Assembly (NCBI GenBank): GCA_038380795.1
Contig: CM076276.1
Span: 13,778,001-13,842,000 of the forward strand
Direction of reading: 5' to 3'
Origin: Pyrocephalus nanus
Lineage: Eukaryota > Chordata > Aves > Passeriformes > Tyrannidae
DNA length: 64,000 nucleotides
The translations under genes were made by a program, and so were the position numbers. Below, piece by piece: positions 25,201-40,200 of the stretch. The notes beneath the pieces were generated by a model. It saw only the letters and a program-made list of their open reading frames with translations, made no database searches and was not told where the DNA came from. The number at the start of each line of letters is the position of its first letter. Position 1 is the stretch's first letter.

Positions 25201-28200
25201 GGAACGATGAAAACCTCTGATAAGCAGGGCACTGATTTCACATGCTGAGAGCTGATTCAATTAGTTATGCAATGATTGCTCCGAAATTACAAATCCACTC
25301 ATGACAGAGAGAGCTGCTTCACTGCCTTTTTCTGGCTGGTATAAATAGTTTGTATTCTAAATTGAATTTAAAACACCGTGCGTCATGCTGCTGCTAAAGT
25401 CGGAGCTGCTGTTTGAGTGCTGAGAGAGCAGGGAAAAGAAATATAGGGTGAGTTACCACCTTTGGAAAGTAAAAAGAAGTGACCATACAGGTGACTGAGT
25501 CACAGATGGAAAAATGCAGCCACGTGCCAGTTATCTGTACCAACTTCCTAATTCCCTGGAAATTATTCTGGCAGCGTTTGCATGGATGGCGGCTCCTGGC
25601 TCACTCAGAGAGCTTTGCAGAGCATCACAGTGGCGGCAGAGCTGGAGCCGAAGGAGAAGGCAGAGCCGCTGGGATCGGAAGGAAGAGCTCGTGTGCCGCT
25701 GGGAGCCCTCGAGGCGGTCACTGTAATTACCCTCACCTTCAGAAAGGCACATCTGGGCAGCCAGGGCGAGGGGACGCCTTTCCGAGCCCTTCGGGCAGCA
25801 GCTGCCTCGGCGGCGATGGGATCGCTCCCAGCACAGCCCAGTCTGTGCAGCATCACACAGCTGGGACTGAGCCACCAACTCTTATTTAGCTGTCACAGCC
25901 CTCAGATGGGACTCTGGGCTCCTTTCCGAGCCCACACAGGAGTCATCCCCAGCAAAGCCGGAGCGGGGCTGGAAGCGGCGGCACCCACTGGGCCCCGCGG
26001 CGATATTTCAGTGGCAATTAATTAGTTCCGGTTCTGGTTCTATTCCCTGAACAACTAATTAGTTCTGGCTTGGTTCTAATTTTCTAATTTTAGTCATTTC
26101 GAGCTAATATTAGCTCCCGATCGACCCACGGCTACGCAGCTGCCTTAATGGTTTTATAAAATCATGAGCCGACATGTTATTATTTCCTGCGTGACGGATG
26201 CAAAGTGCTTCCAGCAGCTTCCATGGCTGCGTGTGGGACAGAGCAGGACTGAGACTGTTCCCTGTGTGCTCCTTGCCCTCCCAGCCAAGGCTGGCACTGT
26301 GCTGCCCACGGGTGAGCACAGCACTGGGCAGAAAAGTCCCACACCCCAGCTCTGTGTCCTGGTGAGGTAGGGAAAGAAGCATTTTCATTTTTCTTCCAAG
26401 TTTGGAAATGGAGTTAATACGAAGTTTCCTGACTTCCCCAAGGGTCAAAGCAATAGAAAAAAAAAAAATAAAATTCCTTTTCCAAAGCTCCCAGCCTTCT
26501 GCTTTCACTTTAGGATACTTGGTGAGTGTTGTAAGTCATTTTTTTAATGTTTCCCCCAATGCTCATTATTGAAATAAATCAGCGAGCGGATGTGGCTGCA
26601 AAGCCGGGGATGCTCTTGGGTCCCATGTTCTGCCTTTGGCAGGCCGTTCTGGGGGTAGGCTCAGCTGGCTGATGTTCCCAAAGAATTGCTTCCTTCCAGA
26701 CGTAAATTCGGGGTTGATTTCTACGTAACCAATCCCAGCCATCTCCCCAACCACCCGGGCAAGTGCGTAAACAAAAATGAAATCTCCAGCACGCACTCCC
26801 AGTGCCTGCCTGGATGGAAAATGGAAACGCTCCGAGGTTCCTTTTCTTTTTTTTCCGGGCTGGCAAACCATCCCGAGCTGCCTCGGGAAAGGCCACAAAT
26901 AACCATTCGAGAAGCAATTTCATCCCATGAACCTGCCTCCACAGCAATCAACGGGAAATGCTCTTTCCAGCTCCGTGTGCGTGGCAGACCACGACCTCTC
27001 ATTAATATTTAGTATTTGTTTGAAGGAAATGGATTCTTTTTGTCTGCCATCCAGGGAACCTGGCTTTGGAACACGCTGCATTTTAATTGCTCGGTCCCAG
27101 CTCTGAATTAGAGCCTTTGTGCTGCTCCATGTGATTCTGTTGCTATATGTGGCTCGCCCCCAGAAATGGGCAACGAAACCAGATAACCCAAAGGCTCAGG
27201 ACAGAGGGACATTTTGCATCTCGATGCAAACCAGTCATTTTATGTCCTCACATCGCCCTATCGCCATGGTATCTGAAGAAAACCGTGCAGGAGCTAGTGA
27301 ATTCAGCCTTGATGGGAGGCTGGGATGGATTAGCAGCTCCCTTCAACCAAGGAAAACTGAGGCACTGGAGGGTTAAGGCCAGTGCCTGCTTCCCAGATCT
27401 CCCAGGAGCAGGGTAGAGGGGATGTGTCCACAACCTGCAAAACCCTGGGTTAACCTGGGGAGATGCTCTGCATCTCTAGGGATGCTCCAGCCCTGGCCAA
27501 ATTGTTGGCATAAAAATATTCAGTGTCCAAGTACGAACTGAAAAGCACCTCCCACGGGGGAAGACGTGCTCCAGTTGGCTCATAACCTGCTGAATGGGCA
27601 GGAAACCTGACATGACCCTCATTTCACCTGCGGGGACCAGAGGCACCGACCTGTTCCTGTTACGAAAAATCCATTTTTTTCCTTTCTGATTTGCTGTAAT
27701 CCCTCACTAAAGCATAGCAACACACTCTTCTCTCTGCTATCCACTGCTTGGATGCTGGAAAACAACCCTGCCCACAGCTATTACATTTACCTGAGCACCC
27801 AGACTGTGGCTCTGGTGCTCCCAGGAGCAGGCAGGGAAGCAGAGAGAGCTGGAATGGAAATGAGAGCACCAGGGCTGGCTGACCTTTGCCAAACACCAGA
27901 GGAGCCAGCCCTTCTGGCTGTCCCAAGTGACCATGAAGGAAATGAGTGTGGCCTGACCTTATCCCTCCTAACGAAGTGTGCTCAAGCCCTGCTGCATCCA
28001 GCAGCACTCAGTGCAGACAAACCCTTGCCAAAGCGATGTAGGGGGCAAGCACCTACAGCACTGGTTGAACACCAAGACTGAAAGCTCCAGCCTGGGCTGC
28101 TGTGGCCATTTAAGGCCAATGTCTGAATGCTTGTGAGGGAAACTCTGTTATTTCCAGGAGGTTGCAAACCTTAGGAGAGACGGGGAGGAAACTGCAGGAC

Positions 28201-31200
28201 TCGTCCTGGGGAGGATCATGCACGGCAGCCCCGAGGGGTGTGTGTGGGCTGCTCCTGCAGCTCCCTGTCACAGCACTAAGCCCCTGGCACAGAAAAAGCA
28301 CCAGGCAAGGCTGGCATGTGCCCATGTGCAGGCTCATCCAAAACATCGGCACACCCCGGCACCAGGCACCGGCACCGGCTTTCCGAAGGCATGTGCAGAA
28401 AATGCCCTGGGGACCGGCGTGCCACTGGCAGCAGGAACATGATTAGCAGGAGCTCTGGGCAGCGAAGGCAGGAGAAAAAGAACAGAACAAACCACGGTTT
28501 TAATTTGTACAAGCTGGTAATTATAGTTGCTATCTGTCTGAAATCTCTATTGAGTTTATTTAAATATGTTCTCCGTGAAGGCCATTCAGACAGGAATTAT
28601 CAAGGTGTTGCAGCAGAGGAGATAATGCCATGCAGTTTTCAACAGATCAAGGGCTGATTAGGAGGAATTAATTAGCTGCTTAAACAGTCCTTGACTCGCT
28701 GCAGCAATTAGCCGTCACCTCTCCGCAGTCACATTCCTGGCACAGCAGTGCTGGTGATACAAAGCACAGAACTGCCTTCCCCGTGCTGTCCATGAGCACC
28801 AGGCCAGCTCCAGATGGGAATACGGCCCTGGGAAGAGGTCCTAAATCCATAAGGGCTTTAAACCCAGCCCATGGGCAGGGCCTGGCAGACAGGCAATGGT
28901 AAGATGGGCTGTGGTACTACCATGCATCCACATCGCCTGTTGGTGACTTCCAACACACGACACACTGTGGTATCTTCCCTCTTCCAGCCTGTAGCAGGCC
29001 AGTCCCTCCAGCATCCCTCATCCACCACCTCTCCTATACTAGGAACCACCAGTTCTCAGCTGTGCTCCTCCACTTGGGCCAGCAGATCATCCAGCAGCCT
29101 TTATATCCCCCATGCCATCGCTTGCTATCCCTTTGGCAGGATGGTAGCATCACCACTGCCCATCTGAGCTGTCCCCCAGCATCCCCAAAGCCCTCATCCC
29201 ACCCATCCCTCTGTCCTGCCACAGCACTGCTTGGAGTCCCTGGCTGCTCACCCCCATTATTCCCAGCACAGCCTTTGGCACAGGACGCATCCACAAGGCA
29301 CAGGTGAGGTGGGCACTGGCTCCAGGCCTGGCTGGGAGTGGGTGCCACAGGGCGAGCACTAAATCATGGAAAACCGACATTGCAGAGCTGCAGGCTGAGC
29401 TCTCCCAGCTGCACACTTTCCAGGAGGAGACGCTGGCACTTGGGGTGAACGTGAGACCACCATGAGACTACAAGTCCTTCCTGCCAGCACAGCGCCCAGA
29501 GGGAGGTGGTCACAGGCTGCCAGCTCCTGTCAGCACCCCAAATGGGCTCCACTTTGTTTAGCTGCTTCCTGCCTGCACTGGAAAAAACTGCAGCAGCTCT
29601 GGACTACCTGATCCAGAGACTGAGTTATTTCTCTGAAGGTTTCTCAGGGCACAGGCTCTCCATTACAGAGAGCCACGAGATGGTAATGCAGCCTGAAAGC
29701 TTTTTAGCAAGTGATTAAAGCTCTGCGAAGTTCCCCCACCAAGTACTGGAGCAGCAGCTTCCAGTTCATGCAATTAAAACACTGAAGTGATATGAGAAGA
29801 GACAGGCACCGCCTTAACACAGTTTCATGTGAGCTGTGAGGCAAAGCAGGTCAGAGATTGTGCCCACGCAGCTTGTAAAGGCTTTTTCATGGTAATGCCC
29901 CAAGAAAAGATGCACCCAGAGATGGCTTGATGGCGAGCAACAGGCGCTGGGGACAACAGGTGACAGCCTGTGCCCATGCACGAGGAGCCAGAGCAGGACA
30001 GGGACTCCTGGAAGAAACTGGAGGCTTTAAAGGCAGAGACCTCACAGGTTGTCCCAAGAGATGGGGATGGGCCAGCTCAGCCACAAAAGGTCGCCCCAGG
30101 ATACTCTACCAGCTAGTTTTTCCCCTCTCCCATTTCCCCACTGGTGCATGGCAGTAGCAGCTGCCGAGCAGCAAGGCTCAGCTCATCCGTGTGTGCCAAG
30201 GCCTTTCAGTTTGGAAAGGAAGGCGTCGATTTGACGCAAGGAAGATTTTTCCATTGCCTTTCGCGGGCTCTGGATGGGGGGTTTGTTGTTCCTTCCAGCC
30301 AAAAGAAACAGGAGCAGGGTTCTGGAGAGATGAGGCGGTGTGTGGACTGGCTGTGCAAGGACACCGCGGCGTGGAACAGCCAGCTGGAACGGTGGGGCTG
30401 CACACCCAGGTGACAAAGAGGGAAAAGCCACACGTTTGCAGGCTCTCACAGTGGAACAGTTGGTTTGGAACACACAGAGTGCTTCCAAAAAAATGGAGAA
30501 CATCCCAGGGGCTGAAGAAGAGAACGAGCTACAAGCAGAAAGCAGGGCAGGTTCCTCTCCAAAACCAAGGGACTGGCTGTGGAGCTGCAGTGCTGAGACA
30601 AACCAGCGTGACAAACCTCACTGCCTGGAAAGCCCATCATGCAAACCAGCAAGTTAAGAGGATGAAACACAAGCTGGAGTGCCTCTTCTAGTGACTCTTT
30701 TCCAGTGAATGCTGCTGCCGAGGGGGTCAACAGGGTCCAGTCTGAGCACTTTGACACAGGGAGAAGAGTAAAGTGACTCCACTTCTTTAGAAGTGGAAAG
30801 ATATTACAGAAACCCAGCCTGTCTCCACTAGGTTTAGCCTAAAAAAATATCCCCCCCCCCCCTTCATCCATCTCCAGTGAAAGTAATTGGACTGAAACGG
30901 CACAGGTCACCCCAGCTAACAGCCTTGAGCTGGGGAAACAAAACAAGCTGGCAGGTAAACAGATAAGGGTTTCATAAGGACTAGGTACACTCTACCTCAA
31001 AGTTATCCCTTGAGATTACCTCCCTATCAGCCTTTACCTTGAATCCACTCATGATAAACAGTTAGATAAAAAAAATTTCATTTCTCTAATAGTGTTTATG
31101 TGATTTGTCAAAGTAGGATCTCATCAGGAGGCTGCAATGAAAACAAGCCCCTGCTTAGCGTATGCCAAGGCAGCCCAGGTCCATGGATGTTCCATGAGCC

Positions 31201-34200
31201 ACATCCTCTCCTCTTCAATAAAAACAAAAACGACACGGAACATGGGCTGCATTTGCTGGCAATTTCCAACACAGAATCCGAACAGCTTCTCCTCAAAGCA
31301 AAGAACTCATGATTTATGTCCAAAGTGCTGGAAGCCGAAGGCAGGTGATTTCAATAACCCAGAACGAGCTGTGTTAATTAATTTTGAGAGTGGGCATGGG
31401 GAGCCCTTGTGAGCAGCTCCCCGAGAGTGAAGGGAAAGGGTGATGCGCTCCAGCCACAGGGAATCGGGCCCAAACCAACTCTCCCAGCCAGCAAATCCCA
31501 CGGAAAAAAAAAATATTTGTGAAATAATGATTTCTCCAGAGCGCAGCATGGGATGGGGAAGGATCTTTCCAGTCCCGGCCTGGGATGTGGTGGGGATGGC
31601 CAAGCAGTGGGAGGGACGCACTGGCTGCATAAGGGAATGGGGAGCAGCTGGGACACACCCAGCTCCTCTAAACCATGAATACAACCAAATAAAATAATCT
31701 CCTGAGTTTAGGGAAAGGCAGAGGCTGCCCCTGCACAAGTATCTGGGGCTCTGCTAGAGCCCAGAGGGAAGGTAAGTGCTGCCAGATGAGCATCTCAAGC
31801 GCAGGACGTTGAAGCATTTTGCCGGATTTCTTTTCATCTTCCATGCCCAGATGACTTGGCCCACACTCAGCTTCCCACTGCACACAGCTCCCATCCAGAA
31901 AACCACAAACCTTGTATTTTCATACATTTTTCTGAAGCTGGGAGCGTTTTCCCTGGGTGAAACAGATCGGATTTTGCTCAGGCAGTCTGTAGCAGGCACC
32001 TTCCCAAACCAACCAGAAGCAAAGGTGTGTGTCGGTCTCGAGTGACTGACAACATTCACATCCACCTCACATCCCGTATTTGCTTATTTTTATTCCTTGT
32101 TGCTCATACTCATGCAGCCCTAAAAAAAGCAAAGCTGGGGAAGTGTTTGAAGTTTTCTACACAGCTGCTTCACCAGAACAGGCTGTCTACCCAACAGACC
32201 CATTTCCAAACAAAGCGATCCGACAATAGCACTGACGATGTTTGAACTGGCATCGATTTAGGAAGACAAGCTCTTTGCTGCACCACACTGTCAGCAAGCA
32301 CTCAGTACAAATGCCACATTACAAGACAAATGTCTCTCCTTTTTTTAAGACTACCCCTTTTACTTTTGCGCCTCTGTTCCATTGCGTTATTTCCAAATTA
32401 GGCCCCGGATCCCAATGGATCACAGTGCTGAGGTCAAGTCCCTCTGAATTCTCCTCAGCGCCTTGGGTTTGGTTTTAAATGTGGGGATAAAGCTTTATCT
32501 GTGTCACGAGGCATCTGTTCTGCTCTTCAAAGCCTTCCAACATTGCTGCAAACCTCTAGCTCAAATTGCTGTTGCCGTTGCAAATAAGGTCAGCCTGATT
32601 AAAAACCAGTTATTCTAGCTGGAATGAAAATGGTCAATCTTCAGCAAGTGCATCCTATGTAAGAATACCCCGTTCCCGAACTGAGACAAGCCTTCAGAGG
32701 ATCCAGGTAAAAGGAGACTGAGGTCATCTAACGACTCTGACATTTCTTTCAGCCTCTGATTCATTGCAAAGAGACCGTATAGAGCTATACTGCAGATGTC
32801 AGCTGAATCAGGTGCTTTTTCCTCTCCTGTAGGGCCTGTATTTAGTTGCAGATACACGTCTGGGTACCAGTGTGAGCACCCAGCTCTGTCACCATGACCC
32901 CAACCAGCTGGACCTGCAGATGTGCCATTGCCTGCAACCGAAAATTGGGGCTGAATGCTGTAATGTGTCAACTCGGGCAATTATTCAAGCAGCTGTGGCC
33001 CATGGGAGTGGAAATACTTTGGCTCTGTCGTCTTAAAGATTAAATCAGGAGCTCCAATTCACCCAGTGTATGAGTAAGAAGGAGCTGGCAGGAGAGAAGG
33101 GGAAGGAGAAAGGCTGGGGAGGGGTGACAGCAAACAGCAGCCTCTCGAGACACGAACACAACAGCAACCACCAGGCTCCACACAGAGGGAGATAAAGCAG
33201 CCAAGCCATCCCAGACACTGCTTGGATCTCGCGTCTGATGTGAGGGCTTTCAGGCCTGGGCATCATCTTTGCAGTTTGCTTGCGTTAATAGGTTTGCTTG
33301 GATTCCAGCTCAGCCCAGCTCATTAGCCACACCGCCGAATCCCACACTAATTCTGCATCACTTCTACTGCTACAGATAAATAATAAAATTGCCTCCACGC
33401 AGGGGTTGTTTTCTTCCTCTCTCTCCCTAATGCAGGTCTGGTAGCATCTCATGTATCTGTTAATGAAGTCCATTATATCCAGAGTTTCTCAGCAAGTAAA
33501 AATTACAATCATTAGCCAGTGACTGATGAGAGACAGAAACACCATTTCTGCCCAGGCTGGCAATAACAGTACGGCAAGTACATGTCCCACATCCCGGCGA
33601 GTCGAGCCTTGCTCTCCCGTAATATGGTATCCAATGTTCTTCATTAGCATCCCTCTTTTTAACAGAGCAAGACAGCGTCCTGTGGCAGGTCACAATTACA
33701 CATAACTATTAATTCAGGGAGAAACAATGACAGGGATCACAGAGGCACATTTTGCAGCGGGGTTGTAAAAAGATGAAGTGGAAGAGGATTAGGAACATGT
33801 TAAAGCCCTGTCTGAGACCAAAAACAAGTGGAGGCACAAGTGACAGCACAGCAGAGGAGGCATGGCTGGTTTCCTTGCACACCACTTTGTAATTTTTGTT
33901 TTAAGTAGTAAAGAAGCACAACAATTACTCTTTTGGTCACAATACCCCAGTGACCAGGACCAGCAGGCTCAGACCAGGACTTCTTGTGCCATTTGCAAAC
34001 AACACACAAAAGCTCAGCCTCTCCCAGAGCTGCAGCCGCTCTCTCGCTGCCCTTTTGTGAAATTAGGGTTTAATTCTCTGGAATAAGTCTGCTAATAAGG
34101 ACTCCCAACACACCCATCCTCTGGACAGAGTGTACCCGCTCATGGCTCCCACAGGAGCTGTGACGGGAGGGGGACAGGGAAGGAGGGGGAGAAGAAAATA

Positions 34201-37200
34201 AATACGCCTCACGGAGCACAAAATGCAAGAGAAATCCAACACCCCTTCACAGAGTAGTGAGAGTTCGCTGCAAAAGAGGTACTGGTTGCACTGGCTGCGC
34301 TCGGCAAGTGCTGATTTCGGCCGGAGGGCCTCCCGTCCTCTCCCTGCTCGCTGTATCACGTTCCACACTCCCTGTTAAGCCACCCCTGGGAACATTTCCC
34401 ACGGCACCGAGGACACACGGCCAACAATAGAGGGGGACAATGTGATCTTTATGTAACAGCCACGCTGTGTCCCCTCTGCTTGGGGATGAGACGTTCAACC
34501 CCGCGAGGCACAACAAGTAACAACCACCCAAAGGGTTAAATACAACCCCACCGGACCCCTCGGCCTCGCTGGGGTTGGCGCTGGGGTTCCTTCGGGTGCG
34601 GGTGGGTGTAACCACGTGCCCCGTGGTAGTCGTTCAGTGCAAGAAACTCAACCAAAAAAGCCAGGTGAACAGTCATCCTCAGGCCCTGTGATGTACGTCC
34701 CAGGGGAGCTCCTTCTCCCCTCTGCAGCCTCAAAGCCCAGTGCAGGGATGCAGACACAAGCCCTGCATCCCGTGCCCAAACCCTTTCACGGTCCTTTGCT
34801 CCACAAATTTCTACCAGAGTCCTCGCACGGAGGTGGATGAAGGAGGTTGAGCAAGTCCTTCCAGCTATGATCCCCTCACATCTGCAGGTACCAAAGCTTA
34901 ATGGCTACAGGAAGAAAATAATGCTCCTCATTTTGGGCAACGCACGCGCTTTGGCTTCTGAGAACATCAATCTCTGGAAAAATGATTGTACGGCAAAATC
35001 TCGAAATGAAACGAATTCATTGCTGCTCTCCAGCCTTGGGAATGAAATGAGTAAGTCTGCAGTCATTACAACAATGTCCTGGTAAAAATAAACAGGAAAA
35101 GGCACTTAGTAGGAATGCTTCATAGTTAAAAATACTGTATCTCGTCTGAGGTCATTCTGGTTTTTTATAGGAACAGGCACGCGTGCCTCAAGGTGATCTG
35201 ATTTGGTATTACTTCAGTCCTGTTAACGGGTGTACACTGCAGTCAAGACAGATGGAAAGGCTCTTTTCCCCATTTCAAAGTTCCTCCCTGAGATTTTGCA
35301 GATTGAGCATCTGCTGTTGGGCTCACAGCTCCGGGGAAAGAGGCAGGAACTGGAACACCTGGCTACGTGGGGGCATTTGGGGTCTGTCTTCTCTTAACCC
35401 AAAAAGACTGATGAGGAGGATGCTCAACTTCTTCTATCTTAGAGGGGCATTTCTATAGCAAAGAAGAGGTTCCAGCCAGAGGGGGTCATGCTGAACAGCA
35501 GGCAGGCACAGAGAGGATGCTGGACAAAGGGCAGGAGGTGAGAAAAGTGGGCAGAAGGAGTACTGTAGAGGATGATAAAAGCTGCATGTACACTTTCCTT
35601 CCCTGAAAATGTCTTTGTGCTTTTATGGCAAGGAGCTGCTACAATTACAGCCTCTTTTATAAGCGAAGCAGAGACCAGATAACGAGCAAACCTCCCACTG
35701 CACAAAGGAGGTGACGAAGGTGTTCTAGGAGCCCTGACGGCCAGGCTTCCCCGCAACAGCCAAAAGCATAGAAAATTGCTAAAACCCATCTCCATTTCAC
35801 CCTCTTCAGGGGTGTGAGCTGTTCATAGCCTTTTCCTTTTCCAAAGCACACCAAAAATGAATGTGCCTACACAGACAGCGAGTGAAAACCCTTCAGCCAG
35901 ACAAAGCAGCAGCTCGCACATCCCAACCCGCAGAACAAGCTCACAGCTGCATCATCCTGGGTCTGGGGGAGTAAAGAGAGGGAACAAAAAGGGTTCTACA
36001 AGGAAAAAAAAAGCCAAGCAAGATACTGTCCAATCCAGATGAGTAGATAATGCACCATGGTGGGTCACATTTCAATGACATGTGGGAAAATCAAGAACTC
36101 CGACCAGCCTCCCTCTCCCTGACACCAATATCCACTGGGAGATCAGGGGAGTTTGATGAAACCACATGCAGACAGGCCTGGGGTTTCCAGATTTCCTGGC
36201 AACCAAATTTTTAATTTCCTAAGAAAGTCACCCCTCATTCCTGCACGGGAGCAAGCACAGAAGTTCAGATGGCTTGTAAGGGAAAAGGAAAATCAGGCAG
36301 TGGCTCCACAGTCCTTCCCTTGGGTTGGGATACAGGGGTTTTAAAGCCTTGGAAAGGGCAATGTAAGGCAGCCCAGGGGGCTGCACAGACTTGTTTGCTT
36401 GAACTGAGATGAGGCTCCCAATATTTACTAAGAACCAGTCTCCGACAAGAGCTGCTGTGATTGGAGTGCTGAACTTTCTTGTTTCACACATAGGAGAGCA
36501 GGGATGTGGGATGCTCCTGCCAAGAACCATTTCCAGCTGCTCTTGTCATTGGGGACATCATATAGGTGGAAAAGAGAAAGAGGGTTTTGCTTTACTGATT
36601 TTCTGATCTCCTTTCCTACCCATTCCCTGCTGCCATGTGAGCCACTGGAGGTGAGTGTCACCTCAGAGTTCATCAGGACAGGAGAAAATAGAGAAAATGA
36701 AGTGGCATTTTCTTTGGAGTGCCAAACCTGTGTGCCACCATTCTTCCACAAGCTGGATCCATGAAACCCCAATGTCTCCCTCCACATGAGTCTCCACACA
36801 CGCAGGAGATCCAACTGCATCGTGATGGGAGCGTGGCAGCAGGGTTTACGGAAATAACCTCCCAAGAGCACCCAGCAGACTGCATGTCTCTGCATTTCTT
36901 TGTCAAGGCAGCCTATTTTGAGAGATCCCATCCTTCTGGGAACCGGGCAGGCTTCTGCAAAATGGTCTGTGCCACGGCACAGCTGGAGAACAGCTGGCTC
37001 ATGTCTGTGACTGTGGCAGGGACACAACACGGGAAACCCCTGTCCAGCCCTGGGATTGCTGATGTCCCGGGGATGGCAGTGGGCTTCTCCCCTCAGGGAT
37101 CCAGCAGCTCCCAGGCTATGCACAAACACTGTCAAATCCAAGGGCCACGTGGGAGGACCCAATGTCTTCCATGCCTCCCAGTCTGGGTAGATCATATCAC

Positions 37201-40200
37201 TTTCTTTTTTGCCTCCAGCTGCACTTTTTGCCTCGTCCCATGGGATGCAGGTGGTCACAGACTTGCCATTTCAGAGACTAACATCTCTGATCAGCACCTC
37301 ATCAGCAGGTGAAAGGGTTTAGCAGCAGGATAGCATTGGATAGAGAAGAAAGGGCCTCTTCTAACTTCCAGGGTCTACAGGTAAGCCTCTGATGCATATG
37401 GAAACAAGACTCTTGGCCTAAATTAATTTTTTTTCATCTTTTGTGTGTGCTGAGTTACTCCAGCAGGACTGCCAGCAGCCTGCAGTTTATTTTTAAAACA
37501 CTAAACAAGAGAAGTCCAGTATATACAACAAAGACCCTGGGTTTTCAGAGAAGCATTCTGCAGATGCTAAAAAAAGGAAGTTGCTTTTCGGGTCAGCTGT
37601 GAGGTGAGAGACAGATTCTGACCTTGGTTTTGAGAAACGCTGAGCAGGCACGTCGCACACCAGCTGGATCTCAAATTCATGCTAGAAACAGGCACAGAAA
37701 TGGCTCAGCTGACCAAGCACAGCCTGTCTTGGCAGGTACCCGTGCACAGTGGGTGGGCAGCTGTTGGAATGATTGCCACCACCTTGCCTGGAGTCCCAAG
37801 GGCTGAGACCGTGCCCGGCTCAACGCACAGATGAAGCATCTCAGCTCACAGATGCCTGGCCAGGCTGGGCTCCCCGATTTCCCCCACCTCAGGCAGCTCA
37901 GCCTGCAAGGACATCATAAAAATATATTGCACAGCTTCAAGAATATTTAGATGAAAAGACCACCACCTCCAGCTGGGAGGCTGCGGGAAGCAGTGCTGGG
38001 ACGAAGGACATGGCTCTCCATCAAGGTGCTGGCGCTCCTAATTGTGCCACTCCAGCCGGCACACTGGAGGGTGCGACCCAGTTTTGGTGCTTGTTACGTG
38101 GCTCACAGCAGTGTCAACACGCTGGAAAAGCTAAATTTAGGAGACAAACAGGGCTGGTGGTGTTACACACCCGGCCAGGACTTGCTCTGTTACAAGACAG
38201 CTGGAGAATCGATGCCATCCGCTCACCACACGCGAAGCCCTCGCTGCCTGAGTGAAAGCGTTACCAAGTCACTCGGAATAAAATTGCCACTAAATGCTGT
38301 TTGGGAGACAGAAAAAAAAAAAGAAAAGGGCTAATCCTCACTCTTTCCCAGCCATTGTAGGAAATGAAAACGGCTATTGCTGCCTGGTAGAGAGTCCAAT
38401 TATGAATAATGTGCGTTCTCTCCCTTCACAAAGGATGAAAGGCATCAGAGCTGGTGGTGACATTTTAAGACCGGAGATGTAAGAGCGAATCTGAGCCTCG
38501 TTGCAAGCCCAGCTTTACCCCAATAAAGAAACACTTTCTGCAGTCAATTGCCTTGCAGCATAGCTTGAAGCCCCGCTATTGATCTAGCATCTGTTATAAG
38601 CAGATAATCATCGCCACTGTGCCGTGGCTTCTATGATGGGGTCTAAAAGCACTTTCCAGAAGCTGGTTGAGGGCTGTTTTCTGCTCTCCCCCACAGCTGC
38701 AGGCAGGCAGAGGTTTGCGGGGGAGCCCACAAAAAGAATTTGAACGCCAGAAAAAAAAAAAACAAACCATTAAATCACCCCCAACTCATTCATCTCCCAA
38801 CGCTGTAAACTTTAGCTAACTGAGGTGTACTCCCTGCTGCCATCTCAGCCCTCACGCAGCTATTTCATACCCTGCAATTTCCTTTCCCCAGCGAGGTGCT
38901 GACACACCACCATCAAACCACTGCTCAATCCCTCCCTTCTGTAAGACAGGCAGTGAGAGTTGCTGAAATCCCCCAGCATCAGGATTTTTTTCTCCTGTCC
39001 TAAAAAGCTTTATCAGAGTTTCAGTTCTCAGTTCTCATTGAGGGTCTGAATCCCAGCAACTTTCCAGCTTCCGGCTGCTTCCCAGCAGCGTGGGGAGATT
39101 TTGGGCCAGGCACCTTCCTCCGAGTTTAGCAAGAAGTGGTCAGAGGTAGGTGAAATCAGGCTGCCAGTGTCTGCAATCTCTCCCCTTCCCGCCAGCACAA
39201 GGCACTTCTTACCCACTTGGCAGGTTCCTCCAATCTCCAAAGAAGGAGAAAAGGATGGGAAATTAAAAATAAATGAACCAAGAGATACACATCCATCAGG
39301 AGCCAGGCGTTGTCAGCTCAGGTCCCTGTGCAACTGCTGCTTCTTTAATCAAAACCTCATGCAGCTTAAACGCTTGACAGAGGTCTAGAACAGAGATCTT
39401 GTTACCCTGAACAGGAAAAGCTGCAACCTTGAAGAACAAAATCGCTGTCTGACGGGGTCTGTGTTCTTTAAAATCACACTAAATTACGCCAAGCCTGTTC
39501 CTAACTGTGACATTTGGGGTTTCACCCTGCAGATTCCTGTGAGACACACGGGTGTCTCGAGGGAGTGACCGGAGGTGACGGGAGGAGCGAGCTCTGTGGT
39601 GGCAGCTGAAGATGAGCCATTTCTAAATCGGTCCCTGACGCCAGACCTAAATTTTTAAGAGGCTCAAATCAAGAAAAGATTGCTGATGGATGCACTCCCC
39701 TCTTGAAACTCACTTGCGTGGTGATGGACGTCAGACCAGTGGCCTCATGGCTATGCCTGGTTGTTACTGAGAGTGACAGAAACCTTCCAGTTTTCTAGAA
39801 AGTCCCCGTGAAAAGGCTCAGCCAAGCTCTTTAAAGCCTCCTGCATGCAGGTTATCTGCCTCTCCTGACTTGAAAATATTTGTCCCTGAGGAGCTGTTAT
39901 TTAATACCTTCCTTAGTTACCAAGGGATGGGAAGCTTCTCCCATGGTTCTGCAGCTTTCCAAACACAGATGGGATTTATTGAAGTTCCTGCTGCTCTGGC
40001 CTCATTAACGTTTTATGGCACTGCTCCAGAGATGTGCCTGCTCCTTGCCGGGTGCCCCTCTACAGCCCCACGGTAGCTCGGGTCTTCCAGCTGCACTGAA
40101 CATCCTTGGGGAGTTTGAAGTGATTTCATTCCCAAAACAGCTCCACTGCTGCCTTTTGGGACCTCACCTGCGTTCCTGCCTCATGCAGGACCACGGCTCC

